Source of the DNA: JAHIQC01 sp964565645
Lineage (GTDB): Bacteria; Actinomycetota; Coriobacteriia; Anaerosomatales; JAHIQC01
Direction: 5' to 3'
Length of the DNA stretch: 64,000 nt
Assembly: GCA_964565645.1 (NCBI GenBank)
Contig: CAZMFQ010000009.1
Span: forward strand, 1-64,000
The notes beneath the pieces are model-generated. The model worked only from the letters and a program-made list of their open reading frames with translations, was not told where the DNA came from and did not search any database. Numbering within the stretch: position 1 is the stretch's first letter; every line of letters starts with the position of its first letter. The position numbers and the translations under genes are program-made. Positions 45,999 through 55,319 of this stretch are shown here, in pieces.

Positions 45999-47414
45999 CT
46001 ACTCTGCCTCCCTCACCGCGACCACGGAACCGTCAGACCCGATGAGCTCGACCGTGAGCGGCATGCGCCCGATCTCGTGTGTGGCACAGGACAGACACGG
46101 GTCGTGTGCGCGGATGCCGAGCTCCATCTTGCGCACGCTCGCGTCATCCAGCGCATCCTCGCGCGCCGCACCTTTCACGACCTCGAGTACCGAGGAGTCG
46201 AGCGAGGGCGTGTTGTGGGTGGTGGCGACGATGAGGTTCGCGCGGGTCACGCGGCCCACATCGTCGGCCTCGTAGTGATGGAACAGCGTACCGCGCGGCG
46301 CCTCGATCGCGGCGATGCCGACACCGGCACCGCGCTCGACCTTGACCCGACGATCGGGAGACAGGATCTCATCGTCGGCGAGGATCTCGGTCATGCGCTC
46401 GTATGAAGCGACGAGCTCGATCATGCGGGCCCAGTGGTATGCGAGCACCGAGTGGACGGGCCGTCCGAGCTTGGCACGGAACTCGTGCATCATCTCCTCG
46501 GAACGACGCCCCGGCATGGAGCCGGCGAGGTTGAGACGCGCCAGCGGACCGACGCGGTAGTGGCCGGCCTCGTCGCCCATGGAAAGCAGGTATGGGGCCC
46601 GCGCGTAGCTGTACGGCATGGTGCGCTCGCCGATGTGCTGTGCGTAATCGGAGGCCGCGAACTCATCGGCCATCGTCCCGTCGCCCGCCATCACATGGAT
46701 ACGGCCGTCGTAGAGCTCGAAGGCGCCCGAGGCGCCGAGGGTGGCCATGTTCGGCATGGGGTCGGCGCCGTAGCCGGGGTAGGTCTCGAGCAGGCGCAGC
46801 GTCGACTCACGTGCGAGGTCGGCCGCGAACAGCGCGTCGTCCATACCCGCGGCGACCATCTCCGCCATACGGTTGCGGTCCTCGACGGTGATGCCCTTGC
46901 TCATGCCGCCGGGAATCGCAGCGACCGGATGGCTTGCGCGCCCACCGACGGTCACCACTATGTGCTGACCGGTCTTGCGCAGCCCGATGGCCTTGAGGGC
47001 GAGCTCGGGAGCCGCCTTGACGACGCCCAGGATGTCACGGCTTCCGGTACCGTCGCCCGTGAGGAAGTCCGGGCCGGCCAGGAAGAAGAAGTGCAGGGCA
47101 TGGTCCTGCGAGAGCCCGCCGAGGTGCAGCAACTCGCGCAGCAGGCGTGCCGTGCGCGGGACCTCGACGTCGTACATGGCCTCGACGGCCTTCACGGCCG
47201 CGAGGTGGTGCGAAACGGGACACACGCCGCAGATGCGACTCGTGATGAGCGGCATCTCCCAGATCATGCGGTCCTCGAGGAACTTCTCGAAGCCACGGAA
47301 CTCGGTGATCTCGAAGTGCGCGTCGGCCACGCGATCGTCCTCGCCCAGGAACAGCGAGATGCGTCCGTGACCTTCGATCCTCTTTGTGGCCGGGAGGAGA
47401 ACGACCTCACTCAT
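45999..47414 (-). CDS. mvhA: [NiFe] hydrogenase large subunit, MvhA-like (group 3)
   Basis: Binds the NiFe(CN)2CO site. The 471-aa protein has the N-terminal nickel motif SRICGVCPVSHH and the C-terminal motif AHDPCLSCATHEIG, followed by about 25 residues that could be the cleaved extension. Features are closest to F420-non-reducing (Mvh) enzymes. The start is the ATG at MSEVVLLPATKR, with GGAGGTGA five bases upstream and overlapping the end of the small-subunit gene. The maturation protease is convergent next to it. Confidence 0.93.
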   Translation of the reverse strand: MSEVVLLPATKRIEGHGRISLFLGEDDRVADAHFEITEFRGFEKFLEDRMIWEMPLITSRICGVCPVSHHLAAVKAVEAMYDVEVPRTARLLRELLHLGGLSQDHALHFFFLAGPDFLTGDGTGSRDILGVVKAAPELALKAIGLRKTGQHIVVTVGGRASHPVAAIPGGMSKGITVEDRNRMAEMVAAGMDDALFAADLARESTLRLLETYPGYGADPMPNMATLGASGAFELYDGRIHVMAGDGTMADEFAASDYAQHIGERTMPYSYARAPYLLSMGDEAGHYRVGPLARLNLAGSMPGRRSEEMMHEFRAKLGRPVHSVLAYHWARMIELVASYERMTEILADDEILSPDRRVKVERGAGVGIAAIEAPRGTLFHHYEADDVGRVTRANLIVATTHNTPSLDSSVLEVVKGAAREDALDDASVRKMELGIRAHDPCLSCATHEIGRMPLTVELIGSDGSVVAVREAE

Positions 47415-48291
47415 CGCCATCACCTCCGTGGTCATAGATCGTGGGGAAGATCGAGATCGGCATGCTGAAGCGGTACCCCGTGCCGACCAGGTCGTCGAGG
47501 AACATGATCGCGCCTGCCGGAAGCACCGCGGCCAGCGCGTCGACCATCTTGCCGCCCTGCTCGAACTCGGGGCGGCTCGGTCCCTGACACCCGCGGCAGG
47601 GCACGCCCGCGGCGGTGCAGCGTGCTCCGCAGCCTTCGCGGGTCATCGGACCCATGCAGATGACGCCCTGCTCCAGGAAGCAGCGGTCCGGGTCGATCAC
47701 ATCGAGCTCCATGATGCCGTAGACGGCATCGGAGACGAACTCCGAGGAGTGTTCGAGCAGCGTGATCTTCTCTCGCCCGCACTCGTCGCACATGTTGCGG
47801 CGGGGCATCTCCCAAGCGCGCCCTTCAAGGGCCGCCGTGAGCGCGTCGAGCAGTGTGTCGGTCTCGGGCGCGCAGCCGGGGACCGAGACGTCGACGGTCA
47901 CGAAGTCGGAGAGCGGCTGCACGCGAGCGGTCAACTCGGGAAGCCCGGTCGGCTTGTGTGCCGTGCCGAACGCGGTGTCGAGCACCTCGGCGCGGCTCGA
48001 GAGGTTGCGCAGACCGCCGATGCCGCCGAGTGCGGCACACGAACCGACAGCCACGAGTGTCTTGCTCGCCTTGCGTGCGGCGAGGAGGACCTCGATGTCA
48101 TGATCGGTCGTCACCGCGCCTTCGACGAGACAGACGTCACAGTCGGTCAGATCGTCGACCGCCACGAGCGGGGATGCGACCAGGTCGACGGCCTCGAGAA
48201 GCGGGATGATCGCCTCGTGTGCATCGAGAAGCGACACGTAGCAGCCTTCGCAACCGCCGAGGACCACATGTGCCAGACGTGGCTTGCTCAC
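47407..48291 (-). CDS. mvhG: [NiFe] hydrogenase small subunit, MvhG-like
   Basis: The 294-aa electron-transfer subunit has the proximal cluster pattern GGCEGCY, VGSCAALGG and VPGCAPETD. More Cys follow in MCDECGREK and in the C-terminal RCFLEQGVICMGPMTREGCG...CRGC for further Fe-S clusters. No Tat signal is present, so the enzyme is cytoplasmic, as Mvh is. The GTG start overlaps the TGA of the upstream gene as GTGA. Confidence 0.92.
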   Translation of the reverse strand: MSKPRLAHVVLGGCEGCYVSLLDAHEAIIPLLEAVDLVASPLVAVDDLTDCDVCLVEGAVTTDHDIEVLLAARKASKTLVAVGSCAALGGIGGLRNLSSRAEVLDTAFGTAHKPTGLPELTARVQPLSDFVTVDVSVPGCAPETDTLLDALTAALEGRAWEMPRRNMCDECGREKITLLEHSSEFVSDAVYGIMELDVIDPDRCFLEQGVICMGPMTREGCGARCTAAGVPCRGCQGPSRPEFEQGGKMVDALAAVLPAGAIMFLDDLVGTGYRFSMPISIFPTIYDHGGDGDE

Positions 48292-49895
48292 TGGGGACCC
48301 CCCTTCCCGTTGGTAAGAGAGCCCAAAGTCATATAGACCTCGTTGATCTGCTCGACGAACCGTTCGCCCTCGAACGGCGAGATGTCGACGATCCGCAGAC
48401 GCGCATCATCGAGATGGCGTGAACGCAGCACGGTGCGCAGGAGGTTGATGCGGCGGTCCATGTCCAGGTTGCCGATCAGGTTGTGGCAATGGCCCTCGCG
48501 GCAACGGAACACCGTAACGCCGTCGAAGCCCGCCTTGAACGCCTCGAGGACGTAGAGCGTGTCGAGACGACCGCCGCATGGGATGCGCAGCGGCAGGAAG
48601 GATGCCGGGTAGGTCTCGCCCCCCTGCTCGACGTACTCGGAGGCGCTGTCTGCGGCCGGATAGCCGCAGCCGGCGCACAGGAAGCCCAGCACGCGCTCAC
48701 CCGGCACCTCGGCCTCGGCAAGCGCGCGGATGGTCTCGATCAGGTAATCATGCGGAGCGCTGATGATGTCGCGGGCGCCCACCGGGCACGAGACCACGCA
48801 CTTGCCGCATGCGCGACAGCGCCGCACGTCGACATGCGACAGGCCGTCGGCGCCTAGGCTGCACGCGCCGAACGCGCAGGTTCGGACGCAGGACGCGCAT
48901 CCGCCGCACAGGCTTTCGTCGACATGCGAGACGTCCATGTAGTGCGTGGTGGTCGGCTGGGAGAGCCGAAGCACCAGCGCGATGGCGGCTGAGTCCGCAG
49001 CCGCGACCTTCTCGCGGGTGCGGTCACTGCTGACGCGCACGGGAACCACCATGATCCCGGGGTCGACCGTCTCCGACGGGTGTGTGTCGGGGTCGATCGA
49101 GCGGGCGTGCCCCTCTTCGTCGATGTCGACCTTGAAGTGGCCGCGCAGTTCCTCGATCCACTGGGTGACATCGGGGCGGGCGAGCAGGATGCCGCCGACC
49201 CGGTAGTGGGCGGTGCCGGCGTCCGAGCTCAGGACCACGTCGTAGTCGCCGAGCCAACCGGAGCCGTCGGAGATGCGTGCACCGTCGACGAACTCGGCGT
49301 TGGGATGACCGGCCACGTATGCCGCGGTGGCCTTGAGGCTCGAGGGCTGCAGCGCGTGCGCCTTGCCCTGGCCGCGATCGGCGAGCACCACCGAGAATCC
49401 GAGCTGAAGAAGCCTCTGGGCGGCCACGACCGCCTCGGTCGTCACACCGAGGATCAGCACCGAGTGCCGAGGCTCGGTCACGATGCCCTCGGCGTCGCGG
49501 GAGAGTGCCACTCTTCGGCAGGCATCTTCTATGACCGCCTTGGCTTTCGCGGTCGCGCCGAGCGGATCGGCGCCGTGGACGACCGCCACCTGCTCGTAGA
49601 TGTTGGCGGCGATGACGCGGTTCGGGTTGACGCCCGCGGCGACGATCTTCTCGAGGAGGTGCCGACCCGAGAGTGACTTGGTGTAGCGCTCCACGGAGTG
49701 ACCGGCGAGCACGACGCCGTCGAGCTCGGCATCGACAACGTCACGACACATGCGTTCCTGGGTCGACGGATCGAAGAGATCGTCGAAGACCCGAACGACC
49801 GCGGCCGCCTTGCCCGCGTCCGCGAGCGCCGCGTCCAGGTCGATCGCGTCTTCGACCTTACCTCCGCAACGGGAGACGTACAGGCCTAGTGGCAC
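48288..49895 (-). CDS. HdrA-like/MvhD fusion iron-sulfur protein
   Basis: The 535-aa protein links the hydrogenase to an electron acceptor. It has an HdrA-type N-terminal domain (about 1-135) and a Rossmann-like segment (about 140-290). Two ferredoxin motifs, CGGCASCVRTC and CRACGKCVVSCPVGA, lie at about 335-395. The C-terminal MvhD domain has FLCAGCGY, IPCGGR and FRCREGHCHNLIGN. The FAD-binding GxGxxG of true HdrA is replaced by LGVTTEAVVAA, so FAD binding is doubtful. The GTG start has GGGGTGAGG upstream. hdrB and hdrC are not nearby, so the acceptor cannot be named. Confidence 0.88.
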   Translation of the reverse strand: MPLGLYVSRCGGKVEDAIDLDAALADAGKAAAVVRVFDDLFDPSTQERMCRDVVDAELDGVVLAGHSVERYTKSLSGRHLLEKIVAAGVNPNRVIAANIYEQVAVVHGADPLGATAKAKAVIEDACRRVALSRDAEGIVTEPRHSVLILGVTTEAVVAAQRLLQLGFSVVLADRGQGKAHALQPSSLKATAAYVAGHPNAEFVDGARISDGSGWLGDYDVVLSSDAGTAHYRVGGILLARPDVTQWIEELRGHFKVDIDEEGHARSIDPDTHPSETVDPGIMVVPVRVSSDRTREKVAAADSAAIALVLRLSQPTTTHYMDVSHVDESLCGGCASCVRTCAFGACSLGADGLSHVDVRRCRACGKCVVSCPVGARDIISAPHDYLIETIRALAEAEVPGERVLGFLCAGCGYPAADSASEYVEQGGETYPASFLPLRIPCGGRLDTLYVLEAFKAGFDGVTVFRCREGHCHNLIGNLDMDRRINLLRTVLRSRHLDDARLRIVDISPFEGERFVEQINEVYMTLGSLTNGKGGPQ

Positions 49896-50078
49896 GAAAC
49901 CTCACCCCTTTGTGTGATGTCCGGAAGCTATGAATACAGATACCCGCAGTGACCGGTACCGGCCGGACCCCGCGGGCAATGTTCCACTTGGGTTCTACAT
50001 CGGTGATATCGGACACAGTATTAAGCGAAACGGCGCGAACGGTCGCTCGGCGGTCGCGAGCGGTCGGATGCCGGACCC

Positions 50079-51152
50079 TCAGCCCCTGTCACGGCCTCCG
50101 GCAGCCAGTCTCTCGATCTCCTCGGCGATGTCGTTGACCCCGAGGACCACGTCCACCGCGCCCAGATCCGCCGCCGCCTTGGGCATGCCGTACACGGTCG
50201 ACGTGTCCTCGTCCTGGGCGACGGTGGCCGCACCGGCGTCGTGCATCCGCTTGAGGCCCTCGGCGCCGTCAGCGCCCATGCCGGTGAGGATGACCCCCAC
50301 GGCGCTACGCCCGAAGCTGTTCGCGGTCGAGATGAACAGCGTGTCGGCCGAGGGGATGTAAAGCTGCCCGTGCTGGGGCTCCGAGAAGCGCATGGTGTAG
50401 CCGTCCATCTCGAGGTTCGAGCCCGTTGGGGCGAGGTAGACGTAGCCCGGCTCCGCGAGCGCCCCGTCCTTGGCCTCGCGAACGGTGAGCTGACAGCCCG
50501 TGTCGAGCCACGCCACGAGCCCGGGTACGAAGCCCTCGGCGATGTGCTGTGCGATGACGATCGGGACCGGGAACTCCTTGGGCAGGCGGCCGAGCACGTT
50601 GAGCAGCGCGCTCGGACCTCCCGTCGATGACCCGATGGCGACGAGCGAGCGCGTGCCGGGCCTCACGATGGGCATGGGCGCCGGCGTCAGGGGCTCCGCG
50701 ACGGGCCGCTTGCGGCCCTTGATGTGCGTGATGACACGGACCCGCGACAGGACCTTGACCTTGCGGATGACCTCTTTGCCGATCCGCTCGAGGTCCGCCC
50801 AGTCCCTCGGTTCGGGCTTCTTGATGACCTCGAGCGCTCCCATCTGAAGCGCGTCGAAGGCCCTGCCCATCCCTTCGCCGTACACCGAGGAGGAGACCAC
50901 GAGGATAGGCGTGGGGTGGTACGCCATGATCTGCTCGGTGGCCACGAGCCCGTCCATCTTGGGCATGTGGATGTCCATGGTAACCAGATCCGGCCGCAGC
51001 TGAGCGACAGCGTCGACGGCTTCTTTGCCGTCACGCGCCATCCCCACGACCTCGATCGACGAGTCGGTCGCCAGGATCTGCGCGAGCATCTCCCGTGCGA
51101 CCAGGGAGTCGTCGACTATGAGCACACGAATGCGGCCCCGTTGCGAGTGCAC
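50079..51152 (-). CDS. cheB: chemotaxis response regulator / protein-glutamate methylesterase CheB
   Basis: Demethylates the transducer. The 357-aa protein has an N-terminal receiver (phospho-Asp in LVTMDIHMPKMDG), a linker, and a C-terminal esterase with catalytic Ser in AIGSSTGGPSA, His in IVIAQHIAEGF and Asp in MGADGAEG. GTG start with GGAGGTAGC. It is the last gene of the chemosensory operon; 183 bp separate it from the hydrogenase genes. Confidence 0.95.
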   Translation of the reverse strand: MHSQRGRIRVLIVDDSLVAREMLAQILATDSSIEVVGMARDGKEAVDAVAQLRPDLVTMDIHMPKMDGLVATEQIMAYHPTPILVVSSSVYGEGMGRAFDALQMGALEVIKKPEPRDWADLERIGKEVIRKVKVLSRVRVITHIKGRKRPVAEPLTPAPMPIVRPGTRSLVAIGSSTGGPSALLNVLGRLPKEFPVPIVIAQHIAEGFVPGLVAWLDTGCQLTVREAKDGALAEPGYVYLAPTGSNLEMDGYTMRFSEPQHGQLYIPSADTLFISTANSFGRSAVGVILTGMGADGAEGLKRMHDAGAATVAQDEDTSTVYGMPKAAADLGAVDVVLGVNDIAEEIERLAAGGRDRG

Positions 51153-51166
51153 GCTACCTCCGAGGA

Positions 51167-53497
51167 TCAGCGGATCAGACGCTCGACGGTGTCGAGCAGT
51201 GTGTCCTGGTTGAAGACGGACTTGGTGATGTACGCGTCGGCGCCCGCGTCGATACCCTCGGCCTTCTCTTCGTCACGCTCGAGAGACGTGACGATGATGA
51301 CCGGGATCTCGCGAAGGGCCGGGTCGGCCTTGATGGCGCGCGTGAGCTCGAACCCGGTCATGTTCGGCATCTGGACGTCGGAGACGACCGCATCCACGTC
51401 CAGACCTTCCTTGAGCTTCGCATAGCCCATGGCGCCGTCCATCGCGACCTCGACATCGTAGCCGGCGGCCTCGAAGATCGAGCGCTCGAGCTCGCGGGTC
51501 GTGAACGAGTCCTCGCAGATGAGGATCTTGCGCGGGCCCGTACGCTCCTTCTCGACCACCTGTCCGCCGGTCTTCTGTCCAGCGCGGTGACGGGCGTTGG
51601 CCATGAGGTCGGGCACGTTGAGGATCGGCACGACCTCTCCGGCACCGAGGATGGTCACCCCGGCGACGTTGTCGACCTTGAGCAGGTGCGTGCCGAGGGG
51701 CTTGATGACGATCTGCTGCTCGCCCACGAGCGCGTCGACCATGAAGCCCATGCGGTGGCCCGAGAAGCCTATGGTCGCGATGGGGATCTTGAGCCCCTCG
51801 TGCCCGGTGTGCGGGACACCGAGGATGTCGCCGAGCTGGATGAGCGGGACGGTGCGGCGCTGACGGCGGATGACCTCGCGGCCCTCCACCTTGATGATCT
51901 CGCTCGGATCGATGCGCAGCGTCTCCTCGATCGAGGCCGTCGGCATCGCGAAGACCTGGTCCCCGACCCGCAGCATGAGCGCGCGGATGATCGCGAGCGT
52001 CAGCGGGATGGTCAGACGGAACGTCGTGCCCTCACCCATGACGCTGTGCACATCGAGCGAGCCTTTGAGCTTCTCGACGATGAACTCGCGCACGACATCC
52101 ATGCCCACGCCCCGGCCGGAGATCTCGGTGATGATCGCGCTCGTTGAGAAGCCCTTCTCGAAGATGAGGTAGATGGCTTCCCGGTCCGACATCGCCTTGG
52201 CCTCGGACTCCGAGATGTAGCCCTTGCGGATCGCCGCGCTCTTGACCCGCTCCGGGTCGATGCCCGCACCGTCGTCCGAAACCTCGATGACGATGTGGTC
52301 ACCCTCCTGGCGCGCGGCCATACGGATGGTGCCCTTCGCCGGCTTTCCGGCCTTCACGCGCTCATCGGTCGACTCGATCCCATGGTCCACGGCGTTGCGC
52401 ATGATGTGGACGAGGGGGTCGTTTATCTCCTCGAGCACCTTCTTGTCCAGTTCGGTGTCGCCGCCCTCCATGAAGAGGTCGACGTCCTTCTTGAACGAAC
52501 GGGCGAGGTCGCGCACCGCGCGGGGAAACGCCTGGAAGACGGTTGAGACGGGCAGCATGCGCATCCGCATGCCCTGCTCTTGCAGGTCGTTTATGACCAC
52601 GGACGTCCGTGATACGTCGTCCCCGTACTGCTTGAGCAGGGTCGTCTCGCCACGCCGCCGGTCGAGCAGTAGGCCGTCCAGGGTGCTGATCTCTTCCATG
52701 ATCGCGGACATCGCAGCGTCATCATCGATCTGGATGGTATTGAGAAGCGACTTGAGGCGCACCCACGTCTGCCATGCCTCGGTCATCTCGCCGACGCCGG
52801 CCCGCAGTTCGAGCAAGCGCTGCTCGTCCTTGATCTGGCCGATGACGACCTCGCTGATGAGGTTCAGAAGCGAGTCGACCTGGCTCGTTCGGATGCGGAT
52901 GGTCGTCTGGACCTTGGACTTGAGACCCTCGTCCGCGCCCGGCTTCGCGTTCGCGGCGGCCGCTCGTGACGAGTTGGAGTGCGCGACCTGGTCCTCGGCA
53001 AGCTCCTCTTGGTCCTCGCGCTCGAGCTCCTCGTGCGTGTCGGCCGGCTCCTCGGCAGGTGGATCGGCCGACTCCGGCTCCGAGGCGTCGGTCCCGGTCT
53101 TGGGGGCGCCGCCCTCGGCAACGGCCGTCAGCTTGAGCTGCAGGGCCGGCAGGTCGAGGGTGCCGTCGGTGTTGACGCCGCCGTTGTCGGCAAGGAAGAC
53201 GATAGCGTCGAGCGCCTCGAAGAAGCTGTCACTCATCTGGGGCGTGTAGGCCATCTCGCCGTCGCGGATCTTGACCATGATGTCTTCGAGCCTGTGGGCC
53301 ACATCGGAGATGTCGATGAGACCCACCATGCGCGAGGAGCCCTTGATGGTATGGGCGTCGCGCATCATCTGATCGATGAGCTCCCGGTTGCCCGGGTCGA
53401 TCTCGAGTTGGATGACGCCCTCGTTGAGACGCTGCAGGAGATCCTGCGCCTCTTCCTGGAACTTCCCTATGAACGCGCTGCGGTCGAACTCGACCAT
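51167..53497 (-). CDS. cheA: hybrid chemotaxis histidine kinase CheA with receiver domain
   Basis: The 776-aa protein has an Hpt domain (phospho-His in DAHTIKGSSRMVG), a Glu-rich linker (about 130-195), a dimerisation helix pair (VDSLLNLISEVVIGQ), HATPase boxes (IMRNAVDHGIES, DDGAGID, GRGVGMDVV), a CheW-like domain (PLIQLGDIL) and a C-terminal receiver (VVSDVQMPNMTG). The fused receiver is typical of FrzE-like or pilus-type systems rather than the E. coli flagellar type. AAAAGGAG precedes the ATG. Confidence 0.96.
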   Translation of the reverse strand: MVEFDRSAFIGKFQEEAQDLLQRLNEGVIQLEIDPGNRELIDQMMRDAHTIKGSSRMVGLIDISDVAHRLEDIMVKIRDGEMAYTPQMSDSFFEALDAIVFLADNGGVNTDGTLDLPALQLKLTAVAEGGAPKTGTDASEPESADPPAEEPADTHEELEREDQEELAEDQVAHSNSSRAAAANAKPGADEGLKSKVQTTIRIRTSQVDSLLNLISEVVIGQIKDEQRLLELRAGVGEMTEAWQTWVRLKSLLNTIQIDDDAAMSAIMEEISTLDGLLLDRRRGETTLLKQYGDDVSRTSVVINDLQEQGMRMRMLPVSTVFQAFPRAVRDLARSFKKDVDLFMEGGDTELDKKVLEEINDPLVHIMRNAVDHGIESTDERVKAGKPAKGTIRMAARQEGDHIVIEVSDDGAGIDPERVKSAAIRKGYISESEAKAMSDREAIYLIFEKGFSTSAIITEISGRGVGMDVVREFIVEKLKGSLDVHSVMGEGTTFRLTIPLTLAIIRALMLRVGDQVFAMPTASIEETLRIDPSEIIKVEGREVIRRQRRTVPLIQLGDILGVPHTGHEGLKIPIATIGFSGHRMGFMVDALVGEQQIVIKPLGTHLLKVDNVAGVTILGAGEVVPILNVPDLMANARHRAGQKTGGQVVEKERTGPRKILICEDSFTTRELERSIFEAAGYDVEVAMDGAMGYAKLKEGLDVDAVVSDVQMPNMTGFELTRAIKADPALREIPVIIVTSLERDEEKAEGIDAGADAYITKSVFNQDTLLDTVERLIR

Positions 53498-53524
53498 CGT
53501 GGCGACTCCTTTTGGAGGCTTCGG

Positions 53525-54748
53525 CTACTCGACGATCCGGAACGCGGACCCGACCTGAGCCGACTCCTTCGCGATGTTGGAGAGCTGCTCTGCACTGCCA
53601 GCGACCTGACGCCCGCCCGCCGCCGTCTGCTGGGCTACGGCGGCGACCTCGCGCATGGCCTTGACGACCTGGTCCGTCGCGCTCTTCTGCTGCTGTGTCG
53701 CGGCGGAGATCTCCTTGGCCGCCACGGTCGTCTGCTCGATCATCTCGAGGATCTGGTCGAGGGACTCGCCGGTGACGTGGGCGAGATCGACGCCGCCCTG
53801 GACCTGCTTGAGCTCCTGCTCGGTGGCGATGACGAGTTCGTTCGCGGCGCTCTGGATCTCGGTCATGATCGTACCGATCTCGCCGGTCGAGTCCACGACG
53901 GACTCGGCGAGCTTGCGGATCTCGACCGCGACGACGGAGAAGCCCTTGCCGGCCTCTCCCGCCCGCGCCGCCTCGATGGCCGCGTTGAGCGCGAGGATCT
54001 TGGTCTGGTCCGCGATCGAGTTGATGATCTCGAGGACCTGGCCGATCTGCTGGCTGCGCTCGCCGAGCGAGAGGATCTTGTTCGCGGATGCCTGGGACCT
54101 GGTCTTGATGTCCTCCATGGCCGACAGGGTGTTCATGACGGCCTGCTGGCCGGACTCCGCACTCCCGAGCGAGGCCTCGGCCATGTTCACCACCTGGTTC
54201 GCGTTGTCGGCGATCTGGCGGTACGTGGCGGCAAGCTCCTCCATCGTCGCGGTGGTCTCGCTGATGGACGCGGCCTGCTCGGCGGCGCCCGAGGCCTGCT
54301 GTTCTGTCGCCGAGAGGATCTCGCTCGAGGACTGCGCGAGCCTGCGAGAGGATTCCTGCGTCTGTCGGATGAGGTAGACGATCAGATCGAGCATCTGGTT
54401 GTAGGAGCGTGAAAGCGTGCCGAACTCGTCGGGCGTGTCGACATCGACCTTGTGGCCGATCTCGCCCTGGCACGCCGCCTTGACGCTCTCTACGACGAGA
54501 TCGAGTGGTGCGATGAACCGTTTGCCCACGTACAGGAAGATCACGAGCCAGCCGATACCGAGGACCGTCGTCCCGGCGAGCAGCAGTATGATGTCGCCCT
54601 TGAGTTCAGGCGCTCCCGCCAGCTCATCGCCGAAGGAGAGCCACGCCACCCACCACTGGAGCCCGATGAACACCATCATGATGAGGGCGTTCACAAGCGA
54701 GTACTTGTAGAGGAACTTGCTTCTGACCGCGTTGATGATCCTGTTCAT
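53525..54748 (-). CDS. methyl-accepting chemotaxis transducer with minimal extracytoplasmic part
   Basis: The 407-aa protein has two membrane segments (about 18-38 and 53-75) with only about 15 residues between them, a HAMP-like linker and a long coiled-coil signalling domain. The conserved hairpin tip is EIINSIADQTKILALNAAIEAARAGE. No periplasmic ligand-binding domain is present, so it may sense membrane state, or a signal delivered by partner proteins. No C-terminal CheR-tethering pentapeptide is seen. GGAGG precedes the ATG. Confidence 0.93.
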   Translation of the reverse strand: MNRIINAVRSKFLYKYSLVNALIMMVFIGLQWWVAWLSFGDELAGAPELKGDIILLLAGTTVLGIGWLVIFLYVGKRFIAPLDLVVESVKAACQGEIGHKVDVDTPDEFGTLSRSYNQMLDLIVYLIRQTQESSRRLAQSSSEILSATEQQASGAAEQAASISETTATMEELAATYRQIADNANQVVNMAEASLGSAESGQQAVMNTLSAMEDIKTRSQASANKILSLGERSQQIGQVLEIINSIADQTKILALNAAIEAARAGEAGKGFSVVAVEIRKLAESVVDSTGEIGTIMTEIQSAANELVIATEQELKQVQGGVDLAHVTGESLDQILEMIEQTTVAAKEISAATQQQKSATDQVVKAMREVAAVAQQTAAGGRQVAGSAEQLSNIAKESAQVGSAFRIVE

Positions 54749-54769
54749 GCGTGCGCCTCCAGGGTCTTT

Positions 54770-55288
54770 CTACTTGGCTCCCGCGCCGATCGGTTCGAGC
54801 ACCCTATCCTTGTTGACGAGGCCGATGAGTCGACCGTCGATGTAGATGGAACCGGCGATGAACTCCGCCTGCGATTTGTCGATGGTGGTGAGCGGAGGCT
54901 CGATGCCCTCGCGGGGGACGTCGACGATGTCGCCGATCTCGTCGACCACGATGGCGGAGGTGCTGTTCGCGCCATGCACCACGATCGCGGGGGCCTGTCC
55001 GGCGTCGGTCGTGAGCGCCCCGAGGCGCATCATCCGGGCCACGTCGGTAACCGAGATGATCTCGCCTCGGATGTTGACCACGCCGAGGATGAAATCCGGC
55101 ACGCACGGGATCGGCGTGATGAGGTACTCCTGGTATATCTCGCGGACGTCGTCCACGTTCACCGCGTACCACTCGTCCCCGAGCCTGAAGAGCAACACGG
55201 AGATGAGGTCCGCGGCGATCTCCTCGGCGGACTCCTGAGCGAGCGATTCGGCACGCTTGCGCAAGACCTCGTCGGCCTGCTCGGCCAT
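54770..55288 (-). CDS. cheW: CheW-like coupling protein 1
   Basis: The 172-aa protein has a helical N-terminus followed by a CheW domain (LLFRLGDEWYAVNVDDVREI, FILGVVNIRGEIISVTDV). Such proteins couple transducer and CheA. The start is the ATG with AGGAGATCC upstream; a GTG nine codons earlier is an alternative. It lies between the transducer and a second cheW. Confidence 0.9.
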   Translation of the reverse strand: MAEQADEVLRKRAESLAQESAEEIAADLISVLLFRLGDEWYAVNVDDVREIYQEYLITPIPCVPDFILGVVNIRGEIISVTDVARMMRLGALTTDAGQAPAIVVHGANSTSAIVVDEIGDIVDVPREGIEPPLTTIDKSQAEFIAGSIYIDGRLIGLVNKDRVLEPIGAGAK

Positions 55289-55319
55289 GGATCTCCTGCC
55301 GTTCGGCTCCGTCACGCGA

